Shown: in pieces, positions 10,901 through 23,200 of the stretch
Layout of the letters: every line of letters begins with the position of its first letter
Position numbering within the stretch: position 1 is the stretch's first letter
Assembly: GCA_013397795.1 (NCBI GenBank)
Contig: VZTJ01004180.1
Coordinates: 293-64,292, forward strand
Source of the DNA: Orthonyx spaldingii
Lineage: Eukaryota; Chordata; Aves; Passeriformes; Orthonychidae
Direction: 5' to 3'
DNA length: 64,000 nucleotides
The notes under the pieces: generated by a model
What the model saw: only the letters and a program-made list of their open reading frames with translations
What the model was told of the DNA's origin: nothing
Database searches by the model: none
Position numbers and translations under genes: made by a program

Positions 10901-12337
10901 TAGTACTCTTTACTAAATGTAGTGTTATGTGAAGAACATGAGCTGAACAAAAAGTGATTATTTTAAATTTAATCACGGTAGCAGAAGACATCTAATTAAA
11001 TCACCTTATTTGCAATAGTTTATCTTTTATCAGCAAAATGAATGTTGCTGTTTATTCTGACTATTCAATATTCTTTTTCTACTTTGGCTTGTACCTGTTA
11101 CTGTAACCTATGTTCTATTTGCTTCTTGAATATTAGTAGCATCACCCAGCAGCACTGTAGGCTGAGATATCGCAGCCACATCTCTTCAACCTTTCCTACA
11201 AACATGCTACAGGAACTGTACACCTTTATTTTACTTCTGCTAAAGACACCAGATGACAGGGTTGAATTGGGAGACCATTAGTCTCCATTAGACCAATGTT
11301 TTTCAGTGCAGCACGGGATCATACAGGAGAGAAGTGAGCACTCAAATTCTTCATTTCAGCATGACTGTGTAAAGAACATTGTGTTTCAGTCTTTCTCCCA
11401 CCTATCTTTCTCCTTCACTGTGTTTATAAAAGAATATAATTTAGTATCTGGTCTTTGGCTGTTGTCCACAGATACTCTATGTAGACACAGAAGAAGACTT
11501 CATTTAATTTTTTTTCCGTTCCTGAAAATGCAATGCAACTTTTTTTTTTTAACTCCAGTGTATATTGAACATAATCTGTCCATACAGTTGTAACAAGTTT
11601 CAGTCATACTGAGTCTAGGCTGATCACACTTTTTCACAGGAGGCTCTGTGGTAAGTAGCCCATGCCAAATGGATTCTCTGTCCTTTTCATATCATATACA
11701 CCTGTTACATTTTAGGGATCTTTTTTAATGATTTGCATCCCTCAGCTTCTGATTGTCCAGGAAGGGTTTCACAGGGGCTGAAAACTCTGATAAGCCCATG
11801 CATATTTAAAATCACATGTATTTTTAAAATCACATACTTTATTTATCTTCATATTTCTACCTGTAGTCAAAAAAAATTCACAATGTTTTAAGTGAACAGC
11901 TAATCCTGCTGTTTCTCATGGGTTTGCTGGCATGCTGGATCTGTTTTACATTTGTGTTTGGTTGTGCTGGTATTGGTAGATCACCTGAGATCCCTGCCTT
12001 ACTCCCAGTTTGTGCTTGCCCTTCGCTGAAGAGCTAAAAACCTGACAAGCTCTTGTCATCATTTTTCTTTGTGGCACACCGTAGAGACTTCCTGTTACAA
12101 AGTACTTGGTTTGTGTCCTGGGGCTCTCAGCTGTGGAGATTTGATGTATGGCTCACTGTGTCAAGTTACCTGGCTCCTGTAATATTTCATCCTCCTGCAG
12201 ATACTGATTTAACACCTCAATTCCTGGCCATAAATTTAAGCCTAAAGTTAACTATGTAGATTAGATGTAAATACTTATTATTAATTGTAGAAATAGAAGG
12301 TGCAGCATGTTTTTCTTTATTGTTTTGAAACATTTTG
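7936..12337. other. Non-coding AT-rich DNA
   Basis: No coding region or recognisable element was found, except a possible ancient repeat fragment at 8250-8345. Short open frames (under 100 codons) have composition like their surroundings. Confidence 0.55.
8250..8345. repeat. Possible ancient interspersed repeat fragment
   Basis: The phrases GGGACTTAAATACCTAAAG and CAGGTGCCTAAGTC, about 30 bases apart, resemble old interspersed repeats common in turtles, crocodilians and birds (the 'TTAGGTGCCTAAAT' type). This rests on memory of that pattern only. Confidence 0.25.
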
Positions 12338-12520
12338 TTTTTTAAACATTGGGATGGACTGCCGAGGGAGGCAGTGAAATCACCATTCCTGGAAGTGTTC
12401 AACAAACGACTGGACATGGTACTTAGTGCCATGATATAGTTGACAAGGCGGTGATCAGTCAAAGGTTGGACTGGATGATCTCAGAGGTCTTTTCCAACCT
12501 GAGTGATTCTGTGATTTATT
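12338..12520 (+). mobile_element. CR1 LINE 3' end, 5'-truncated
   Basis: About 180 bases match the CR1 3' region: CACCATTCCTGGAAGTGTTC, ACTTAGTGCCATG, GGTTGGACTGGATGATCTC, then TTTTCCAACCTGAGTGATTC. It ends at the CR1 terminus and carries no complete coding part. Confidence 0.9.
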
Positions 12521-13944
12521 AAAAGAAATGTTTTCAGAGGTTTTTTGTCTTGGTACCTCGATCACCTTTAATAAAAACGGTTAGCGGAAAACTGGCGTTT
12601 ACAGGACTAATGCCTGAGGGTAACAGTCTCCCAGAATTTTTGAGTTCTGCAACACCATTAACAAAATTAATGGGTCAGTAATTGATTCCAGGCTTACAAG
12701 CAGGTTATAATGATTGTAGGGCTGAGTCATATCTTAGACATAGTAGCGAAGTAAACTGTTCTGGTAAAATAAACAGTAATACATCAGAATGAAAGTTTCT
12801 GAATAAGGTATTTGCTGATAAATTACAGCATAGCAGAGCTTGCTTGTCAAGAATGAGAAGCAAAGAAAGCATCAGCCTATAGTCTTTTTTATCCAGATGT
12901 CTTTCTCATTAAGACTTACATTGTAAGAAAAATACCAGGTATTTGTAGAGGGAAGTTTGGGTAGAATAAGTAATCATTGGGAAGGAAGAAGTAAAAGGGA
13001 AGGTACATTTTTCAAAGACATCCTGCATATCTCTGAGTACATTTACACTAATGGAACTGAGCTGTCCCTCTTTTCATTGAAATCACCTCTTTGCCGATGG
13101 TGTAAAGCTGGCAAGTCATAGATGTAGCTGTTTTCCTACCTCTTTCCTGGTCTCACTTAAAGAATGTTCAGATTGTACCATAGCTTAGATTTCCCTGTGT
13201 CCACAACCTTTTGGGGAGCACAATGGTAACTGGAAGCAACCTCTGATCCTTCCTTTCCTGGCCCAAACAGAAGCATATGAATGATAATATGCATCAGTAA
13301 ATCTGAAATAGGTCTTCAGTCTTGGTACTGCTTCATTTTGCAACGATGACCTCCTTTCTGTAGATCTCAATAGCAAGATGTAATGCCTTTGTCTGTTCTT
13401 ACTGCAAATAACAGTTTATCCATGGAATGACTGTATTAAGAAATCTTGCTTTGAAATTATAATTTTAAGGTGATTTACGTAAGAAATAACAATGCCTATA
13501 GAATGATTGATTGTTGTTTTGAAGTAAGGACTTGTATAATGTTGTTATCTTAGAAGTTTGAGTTACTTGAGGTTTTTTTTTCAATTTTGGTTTTCGGAAT
13601 ACTGCATTATACCTTATATTCCACTATCGTTTCTACTGCGTATCTTATTCCTACAATTCTCATTATTCTATTAAAATAAAATATATACATGAAAATATAT
13701 ATACACCCATGAACAAAATATTTACATATTTAAATATTTGTTTAAGAATTTCCATTTCCATTAGCTTCTCTAGGCATTTTCTGGGAAAAAAAAAAAGGTT
13801 TTAAATGAACAGAGTAATAAGTGCTTTAAATCTAAAAAAAAAAAAAATTTACTACTTTTGCCCCTTTTTGTACTTCTGTTGTAAAAGTGGTACAGTGTGC
13901 TTTTCTGCATTCCAAAAATTTCTTAGGAGTAAATAGCTTGATTC
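12521..13944. other. Non-coding DNA with AT-rich tract
   Basis: Nothing coding was recognised. Positions about 13670-13745 are very AT-rich (ATATATACATG-type), and two A runs lie near 13786 and 13833. Confidence 0.55.
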
Positions 13945-13989
13945 ATTGATTCATAATTTGTATTGTGTAACAGAAGGGAATGTTCACTT

Positions 13990-14245
13990 AAAAACTGCTT
14001 GCTGCACTTTTAGATCAGGGGAAGGACATGCAGGTGGAGTCACTGGTACCAGGTGGGAGCTGCTGGTTGCAGTGAGCTGGTTGGGTTTATCCTGCAGCCA
14101 GGGGGATGTGCTGCACAATGCGGGCTTGAAGGCCAGGCTGGGCATGCAGCATGGGCTGGTGGAGCTGCTCTGCTCACCTGCTGTGGGCATCACTGCTCCT
14201 TGGTGCTCTTCTGGTCAGGATCACCACTGCATATTTTCTACAGGT
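13990..14245. other. GC-rich block of unknown origin
   Basis: A sharply bounded block rich in CAGG, GCTGG and CTGCTG words inside AT-rich DNA. Open frames exist on both strands here because stops are rare in GC-rich DNA, and the product on neither strand looks like a known protein. It may be an old LTR or SINE remnant, or part of a non-coding RNA. Confidence 0.4.
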
Positions 14246-14260
14246 TGTAGAAAATAAAAG

Positions 14261-15757
14261 GATTTTCTGAACTTTTATAAAAAGTGTGTGAGCTTCCCTC
14301 CGAAGCAGTCAGTGTTAGTGTCATTAGTATTACCTGTGCTTGCCTGTATCCCTGCTTTGAGAAGACACTGCTATTTCTCCTGCAGTGGAGATACTATCTT
14401 GTAGTTCCACTACTTGGCACCTGGAGTTAGGATCAGGCCCTACCAAACAAGTCTGTGAAGATGCTCAAGAGCAATTAAAAATTGTCAAGCAAAATCATGA
14501 TGATTATTAAAAATTCCACTGTTATCATGGAAGGTATTAGATAGTGCTGAATGAGATTAAGAAGTTCTTTTTCTAAGGCAGCATCCCATTTCTGTTTTTC
14601 TTTCATTCCAGATAGAACGAAAATTATTTTTTTAATTTTTGCCCTCTCAGTCAGACATACAAATACACATCCATAAAATTGGAATTATTTTTGTTTCTTT
14701 AGGAACAACTGACATAACATGCTTTATTTCATGTAAATTCAATTCTCAGTGATTTCTCTTTTAGGATGGTACCATCCGGGAATTTTAGAAGGGTTTGATG
14801 TGCCTGTTGTGCTGTACAAGCTTGATTCATTGGCCAGAATGTGTTTCTCATGATGAAGAAGAAAATTCATGTATCTCCAGGCAGATGTTTTCCTGCAGAC
14901 TTGGCCCCTAGAAGCAAGGAATTTTGAATTCTTGCTTAACTTGGTAAATGTACTGAGTTGGAGATATAGTTATTCAATGTTTAATAAACTAGTTGGGAAC
15001 AATGTTTTAGATGAGATGGAGAAAAAAAAAATGATAGTTTGAAATTATGTTTAGTTTTCCCACTAGAAAATTGGCAGTTAACAACTACATTATTTGTCAA
15101 AAAGTCTTTCAAGCAAGAAACTGAAGTCAGCTCTATTTGCACAAAACTAATGGTCTAACATTGTAAACAATTTTTAATTACTTCCTGACATACATAATGC
15201 ATCCCAAAAGCAACATATGTTTGAATGCAAAAGAACTGCACTTTTAGGAAAGTGAAGAAAAAGACAAAAGTAGAGATTTCTGCTAACCTTTCAAGTAGTT
15301 ATTTAATATTAAAAGCTTGGCAGTGAAACTTTAAAAACTGCATTTTGCTTTGAGGTTTTCAGTGGAACAGTACAGTCACTGAACACAAAAAAACCCCCTA
15401 TTTTTTAGTAGCAGGGAGCAACAGATTATTTTTGAAATTATTTTCATTCTGTTATGCATTACTGTTTCAATTAGGTAGGAATTTTACTAAATAAATGCAA
15501 CTTTATATTTAATTTCTTTTGGTTTGCCATTAGAGTTTGAATGTCATGAGTCTCACAGGACAGCTCCCATTCTTGATCTGCATAATCCCCATGGAAGGCA
15601 TCTGAGTTCTTGGTCACCAAAGCTTTAATCATATTAGAGATGGTGGATGTTTCAGGTGTTGGGCAAGAATGTGGACTCCTTTATGCTCACACAGGGAAGT
15701 ATTCCTGCAGTTGTACTTGCTTTTAAGCGACTGACTCCTGGCCTTACATACTCTGGC
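14261..15757. other. Non-coding AT-rich DNA, nothing recognised
   Basis: No coding region, RNA gene or repeat family was recognised up to the LTR at 15758. Confidence 0.55.
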
Positions 15758-16233
15758 TGTTGAGGAATACACTCAGTGCCTGCAGCTCGGTGAGCAGCTG
15801 CAGTGCCAGCTCCGGGTTCAGCTCTGGGTGGTGAGATCCCGAGACAAGAGGCTGTGAATTGGAACTGACCTTTGCATAACAAAGGACACAGGGACCTGTG
15901 GTGCCAGCCAGGGGACTGGACACTCAGAGACGTGAGGTCCCACAGATCTTCCTGTGCTTTGACTGTGAGGGTATAAAACCCCAGGTTTTCATTTGTTTGA
16001 GGACCCTTCTAGGCAGCACCAGCTCAAGCTGTTATTCTGTTGTTGCACCATGATTAAAATATTTTAGGAATCCAGATGTCTGAGGCTCTGGGGTTGAGTC
16101 AATAGGAAAATCTGGTCTGACTGTGTGAGAGTGGCATGTGTAGCTGCAAAGCAACCTCAGTGCCAGCTTGGATGGTGTGAGAGTAACTGGCAGAGTGGCT
16201 TCTCAATGGTCAGACAGGAAAGTTTCCTTAACA
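15758..16233 (+). mobile_element. Solo LTR, class-I-like endogenous retrovirus, copy 1
   Basis: This 476-base unit aligns end to end with 49942-50407. It begins TGTTGAGGAATACACTCAGT and ends CCTTAACA, so it has the retroviral TG..CA termini. Inside are a TATAAAA box at 15972-15978 and an ATTAAA polyadenylation signal at 16053-16058, in the right order and spacing for U3-R-U5. No gag, pol or env sequence flanks it, so it is a solo LTR left by recombination. No matching target-site duplication is visible (CTGGC to the left, CATTC to the right), which fits an older copy or a later change at one edge. Confidence 0.85.
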
Positions 16234-17094
16234 CATTCTTTGGTGGCCTCCAGTTGTGTTGTGTCAGAGCAGAATGGGTCAAGGGGGCAATAAAGCCCAT
16301 GTGCACTGTTTTGTGCCTTTTGCTCTTGTCTTAACCAGTGTACCTGCACAAGTGCAAGGGCAGTGAAATGCCTGGTATAGCCACAGACTACCAGTTCATT
16401 TTGCACTAGCAAAATTTCCACAGAGATCTGTCTCTAGATGTAGACAAAGGAAACAGATACCAGTCACTGCTTGGAGCAGTCACTTTCTGTTCTACCTAAG
16501 CCAGAGCTGCAGCACAGCGTACAGCCTGTGGTACCTTCCTTTTGCTGCTTTGCTGATGTTAAGGGAGGAAAGTGTTGGAAATTACAGAATAACAGTTGCT
16601 GCAAAGTTATCAGTGGCTCTTCCCAGCCGTTGATTTCATGCTGTCCTCTTTTTCCTCCTACTTTATGTATCATGCAGCCCCAGAAGTAATACTTGTTTTC
16701 TAAGAATTTTCTCTGACTTTCTAGGCACAGCTTATTTCATCACCCACCCTCCACCCCTTTTGTATGACAAGCCCTTTCTGGTTTTTGGAGCCTCATACAG
16801 TATAGAAGTGTTATGAGAGATGTTTTTTTAGGGAAAAAATGCTTGCAGGAGTAATAGTAGGAAGTGCTTGTGTAGGAGTATGGTGGGAATTTAAATTTGC
16901 TTTGACAAACTAGCTGTTGACAGTGAATGATGTTTTGAGTGACCTTTTGTACAGCAGAAGTGGAGTTGTGCTGGTGGTTTTGCAATGGTGGACATTTCCA
17001 AATATTCCACCAATATATGTACAACTTCAAGGTGGCACCACTGCCAAGAATTAACAGAACAAGACACAATGAGCACAAACTGAAATAAAAAAAA
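16234..17094. other. Non-coding DNA, nothing firm
   Basis: Moderate GC with short overlapping open frames on both strands and no recognisable product. An AATAAA lies near 16289, just after the LTR, with no transcript model to attach it to. Confidence 0.5.
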
Positions 17095-17296
17095 TAGGAA
17101 AAGTATTTTTAACCATGGGGGTGGTCAAGCTCTGGAACAGGTTACCCAGAGAGTTTGTGGAGTCTTCATCCGTGGAAATACTAAAAACCTGAGCGGATAT
17201 AGGCTGAAGAACTTGCTCTAGTTCAGTTTCCTTTGATCAGAAGGTGGACCAAAGACCTCCAGCAGTGAAGTCTCAATCAATCTGTTATTCTGTTGT
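17095..17296 (+). mobile_element. CR1 LINE 3' end, diverged
   Basis: GGGGGTGGTCAAGCTCTGGA, then CAGGTTACCCAGAGAG, then a decayed tail (GGTGGACCAAAGACCTCCAG ... TTATTCTGTTGT) follow the consensus of a CR1 subfamily with the 'GACCTCCAGAGGTCCCTTCCAACC' ending. It is more decayed than the other CR1 copies here. Confidence 0.8.
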
Positions 17297-20200
17297 AAGA
17301 AAAGCATGCAATAATCCTTTTAAAAGTGAAAGTAATTCCCTGGCATATTGTTCTGACTTCCCGCAATTTGTGGTTCACACACTTCTTAATACATTCTGTT
17401 GTCACTTTAGAACCTTTAATTATTACACAGGATGTAAGTGTAAATTACACATGCAAAAAAACCAGACACCAAAATCATTGTTAATGAATAGCTCCAGTTT
17501 TATTGTCACTAATCAGAAACATTTTAAACAATGAAGAGACAGATTTTGGTGTCTTTGAAGTCTGCAGTTAAAACTTCCATTGGCTTAATGGGACAAGGAA
17601 CTTGTCACCGTTTATATCTAACAGAAAATACAAACTAAAGCAAAATGAATAGGTTAGTTAGATATTTAAACAGTCTATAAAAACAAAACCTCTGGTAATA
17701 GGAAGTTCAAGCTACATCTGCCTCCAACCATCAAGCAGCTATCTCTGGTCTGCTCTTTGCACAGTGCAGTAATTGCTGCTCACCTTCCGTGTGTGCTTTA
17801 CTTGCTGGCATCATGGTCTGGCTCCTTGGCAGAAGGGAAGAGCTGAGAAGCTTCATTATTCTATAGAAAAGCTTTTAAATGTGTAGAAGCAGCCTGGGAG
17901 TGCACAGTTGAGGAATGGTCCCCCTTGTATGTGACAAGACACACTTTGTGCTTTGTTGTGCAAAGAAATCTCTTGATTTCTGATGTTTGAAAGTGGCAAA
18001 TGTTATTGTTGTATTTGATAAATGAAACTGTTTGTCTGCAAAGCAAGCATATAAGTAATAGAATAAACATATTTTCTCACTAAAGGGATAGTTTCAGGAA
18101 AAGAGGATTAAAATTCTTGGAAAATCAGTGAGGCAGCTACTAGTGTCAGGTGATTATATGGCCTTATGTAAGTACAGTGCTTGGTGTCTAGCCAAGTGTT
18201 TCTAAAACTTATAGGGTAACTTCTGTTCACATTTAGGCAAGCATAAATTTGAAAGCACTTCAAAAGCTCAACAGTGTTTGCTTCTATGTTAGAACTTCTT
18301 TTTAAAAAGAAAATAAAAATCCTGATTAATTTTTTTTTACTACAGGGAATTCCTAAAGGGGATGGTGTGGTTAAAATAGGGGCTTGCAAGAATTGAATTT
18401 TATTCCTGCCTTTCCTGTAGATTCCGTGTGTTGTAACAGTCAAGCCATTTTTGTGGCTTGATTTCTGGCATAACCATAGCAAATGTGTTTGTGTATATGA
18501 CACTGAAAAAATATAGTGTGTGATGGTGGGTGTTGTTGGTAGGTATATTATCTAGTTGTTGTATGGCAGTGTGTTCAAATAATTTTCTTACTGTTTTTGT
18601 TTCATGAAAAAAGTCCTAATTGTAACTAACTGGGAGAAAAAAGTGTGGGTTTTTAAAAGAAATTTTATTCACCTTTAGTCTAGTAGTGCAGGCCATGATA
18701 ACCTGCTTCTGAAGGCAACCTACCTTACATAAGTCATTTATTTGTATAGTTTGGTAGGGTTTTTTAACATGTAATAATCTTTCAGAGTCTCTTTTTTCCT
18801 TCAAGATAGCATTGAGAAGGCAAATTGTGTCCCATAATATTATTTTGCTTGTACATCCACTCTTTTTTTATAACATGCCTAGTTTTTCTGCAGTTTATAT
18901 CACATCACTTTTTCACTTCAAGTTTGATTTCTCTTTAAACTTGTTGAGAGACATAATACCATTGAATAATTCTCTCAGATTCATGCAAATCTTCAGGTAT
19001 TTAGAATGAGAGAAGGAAGACCTTACACTGGCAGAACGTTGCTTGCAGTGCTGAAAATGACTGGTTGAATATGGTGAGTAGGTAATTAGGTAGAATAACT
19101 AATTAGGTAGAATTTGTCAGTCTTACAGATTTTCCAGATCACATACTGAACATACACAAAGCAAGGGAGTAGATACAGTGAATTCAAGAAACATCTTCAG
19201 AATGATGCTTCTTTTGAAAGAGATTTATGAACTGATGTTCAAACAGAAGCATAAAACATTTCCATATGACAACAGGATGAAAGATGTCAGAGAGATCTCA
19301 GAAAAGGAAGTTAGAATAGACAAGAATGCATTTGGAAATGTGTTAGCTTTTACTGAAAGTGTGAATTTGGACATCAGAGAACTCCTGTAATGCCTGCCAG
19401 GCTGTGTTCTCTATCCCCACAGGGCTTTTAGCACTAGAGTTGCCCACCAGGCAGCATCAGATGAATCACCATGAAAACCAAACAACACAACTTTACTTGA
19501 GAGAGAGAGAATATAGAATATGAACAATCCAACTGCCATCTGTATGTTTTCCTGATGAATGGCATTATCACATCTTTTTGTGCCAAATGAGTAAACTGTT
19601 TTCACCACACAAATACTGTCTATTCCAGCACATATTACATGCAAACTACCAGCACAATTTTCAGGGTGATGTTTGCAATGTGAATTCATTCTGCCAGTTG
19701 GAATCTTATCCAACAAGTTCTGGTTAGAAAAGTAATGCCAAAAGAACTGTGGATTTGTGATGAGTGTTAGGTCATGAAAATCCACAGCTTTCCAGGGGTT
19801 TATAAAATGCAACTGAGTCCAGCACTGTCACATTACTTACTAATGTACTTGCAACCAGCTGACTCAATTACAGAGAGATGTACAAGCTGAAAATGTATGT
19901 GAAAGAAAAGATTAATGGCAAATGGGAGACTTGTATGCAGGAGCATTTTAGTGAACTGGAAGAGAATAAAAAGACAAATTAAGATGTTGAGGTATTCTCT
20001 AGTGTTTCACAGGAACTTTCCAGTATATCTAAACTGGTTTCAGTAAGGAAAGTAACATTATTGGTTTACTGTCTAAGTAATATAAATATGTATTCTATGC
20101 TTGTAGGAAGAACTCTTTTTAATCAATACCTAACCTTTATAAAACAAACATTTTTTTTTTCAGAATAAAATAGTTACCATAGCTAAGCTATCCTTCAAAT

Positions 20201-23200
20201 AAGATTTTCATATTAACAAAACCTAGAGATCTAGATTCTCAAAAAGCATTTGCTAGCTTAAATGTACCAACTTTTAAGATCTTAAGTTTTGGCTCATTGA
20301 GTAGTGTTTCTTTGTGCAGTCTGTCTTACATATAATAAAGCCTACTCACAGATTTCCCAAAGCCTCTGTGCAAATCCACAATTTCTGGCAGCTCATGTTC
20401 ATTCAACGATAATGTGCTTTCATTGGAATAATGTCAGTAATGGACCAATGGCTACCTGAGCAAAGCTCTGTGGAAAGAGAAAAGTCATAAAAAAAGCTTC
20501 AGCTTTTCCTATTGATTAATGGAAACTAATTTACAGCAACAGAATATAAACACAATCAGCATTCACATTGTAAGATGAGTATATAAAGGCAACAGTGTGA
20601 CATGTTTGACAGTTGTCCTTCCTGGTCATGGTGCTTTTTAGTGTTTCTCATACAGCACTGTTTAGTACTAAATGCTTTCAAATCCAGAGGATATCAAATG
20701 GTGTTAGCACTGGTAAGGGCAACATTGAAAAATACTGCCATTACAGAGTCATAAAACTAAGATTTACTATGAAGAATATCTCCATTACACAGCTTTCAGG
20801 AGTAGGGCAAAAGGACTTTCTGGAATTGTGTTTGTGATAATGACTTCAGTCTTTGAAGCCCCAACTAGGATTGGATTATGCTTGTAAACAGTACATATTG
20901 CAAGCTGTTGACAAAAAGTTACACATCTTTTTATTATTCCTTTAAGATGTGTAGTTATCTTGCATTCTGTACCTTTCACCTCAAGATATATTTACTAAAT
21001 AATTTATGACACACTTGAAGTTCCCCTTCCCACCCTTTGTGATACAACTGTCAGCAAAATGACTTGTTAGGATGAAAAGTAAAGCACAATGCCTAGTTGA
21101 TAATGCAGTGCAAAGATTTGGAAGACAAAAAATGCACCTTTACATGAGATTCTTGATACTAAAATGGACATCTCTGCCAAGAACTCATTAAAACTTACTG
21201 AAGTTATTAGGACAAGAATTTCAGTCTCATCTGAAGAGTTCTGGTTTCTGAAATATTCTTTTAGTAGAAATATCTGACCCTGATAGAGTAGAGGATCAGA
21301 GATTACCTAATGAACTACTTATGTCATTTCCTGCTGCACCTTGCATTTATGTGCCAGCTCCTGAAGCTGGGTATGTGATCACCTGTTTAACTCTGGGAAA
21401 AATAAATAACAAAACAGGAACATTACAAGATATAAATTTAAAATCTAGGAAAAGTTTTAGTAACTTGAAACTAAATCAAATTTGGAATAGTTCTCCTTTA
21501 TAATAAATAAAGCGAACACAAAGAATTTTTTAGTATCTCAGACTCATATACAGTGATTTGGGCCTTGAAGGGGAGAGACTTTTTTACGCATTTCCTGATA
21601 CTATTTGCCAGACTCTGTTAAATGATTTACTGAGTGGTTTCAGGGCTCAGTTATTGTACAATTCTTCAGTGTTAATATATCACTCTTTCATCTGGAATGG
21701 AATTACCAAGGAAATTATTTCTCTTGATATTTTCTTGGAAACAGTAATAATTTTTTGTGTCTCATGACATTTGAATTCCATGATGGTTATTTAAAAGTGT
21801 TTAATTTCTTTGGAACATCTTTAATCATTTCCACATAATTTCTTTGTTTGTCTTTCACAAGAATCTCTAATATTACCAGTAGCAGTTCTGTTTTTCTGTG
21901 TCGTTCTTTGCCATATTAATTACCTCATTAGCGCTCCTGCCACAGGGGAATCGCATTTTTCTTTCAAATTGTGCAATTTTAAAAAATAAGTAAAATAAAC
22001 TGAGATCTATTTGTTCAAATCTTTATTCATCCTTTCAAACCAGAACAAATAATGGTGTACCCTAAACTTATCTTTTTTTCCCTCACCTATGCCAGGTGTA
22101 GAAGATAATACTTGTCCCACCAAGCCTGCCTTACTTTCCTGTTGAGCGATCTGCATTCACCAAGGCTGTAGTGTGGCTGAAGGAGGAATGTGTTGAAAGA
22201 ACTGGGGTTTCTGTAACGCTTGATTCTGACTCTTTGTTAAACCTGGGAGACTTATGGGAGCTCACACCCCATAACTCTGTGCTATAGTCATGGAAGATAG
22301 AATGGTCTTTGGGCCCTGCAGTTCCCCTCTCTGCTATACAAGGCTGTGCTCTACTGGGAGTAACTCAGCTTTTGAGCTATAAACATCATAGGATGAGAGC
22401 TGCAATTGTATTCCTTGAGAAACTGACTCCTAGCAGAAGTCCAAACATGTGAGAATTTTTTCCTATTCTTCTGACTAAGAATTATCTACCTTAATTTTTA
22501 TTGAATTCTTCTAATTTTTTTACTGCCTATAATTCTAAATGTTACATCTGCAAACATGTGTGACCCTGATAGTTGTTCCTTAGTCGGTTGCCTTGTGACA
22601 GCATATTCAGTGTCCAAAAAAGCCAAAGGAAAAAGCATATTTCTTTAGTTACTCTAGTTTTGCAACTTGTTTTCTGAAATAACTTTTGGTGAAAAAAATT
22701 TTGAAACAGAACCTTTTTGTAAGGTATAAAATTCAGTAAAAAGAATTCATATTTTTAGTTTGTTGTAACTTCTCCAAAATGTCTACTGTGTTGTAGACTC
22801 AGAATAGCTTTCAAAGTAGGAGAACTGGATCTCAGCCATGATACTTGTAAAATAAAATAAAATCAATTTGTTGATCTTCCATCTTTTGACTATCTAGATT
22901 ATCCTCATGATAACCTTTGTAATCTTTGATTTAAAGTACTATACAGAGGAAAGTCTACTTGTTAATGAAGCTTAATTTACTTGTGCTGGAAATTGTGAAC
23001 ATGTCCGACTGTTTTTCAAACCAGAATAGTGAATTGTGTTACAGCACCGAGAAGGTCGATACATAAAAGGAAAGCAAAGCCAAACAAATACATAAATAAG
23101 AAATCTTGAAACACAGATTTATTAAGTTATGATATGTGGTAGCTTAGTTAATTCATCAGGAAAGAATGTTTGGATTTTTTTAACTTAATGAGCACATGAG

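Noticed and set aside
18108..18503. 131-codon minus-strand open frame
   Set aside because: Composition follows the surrounding AT-rich DNA and no motif is seen.
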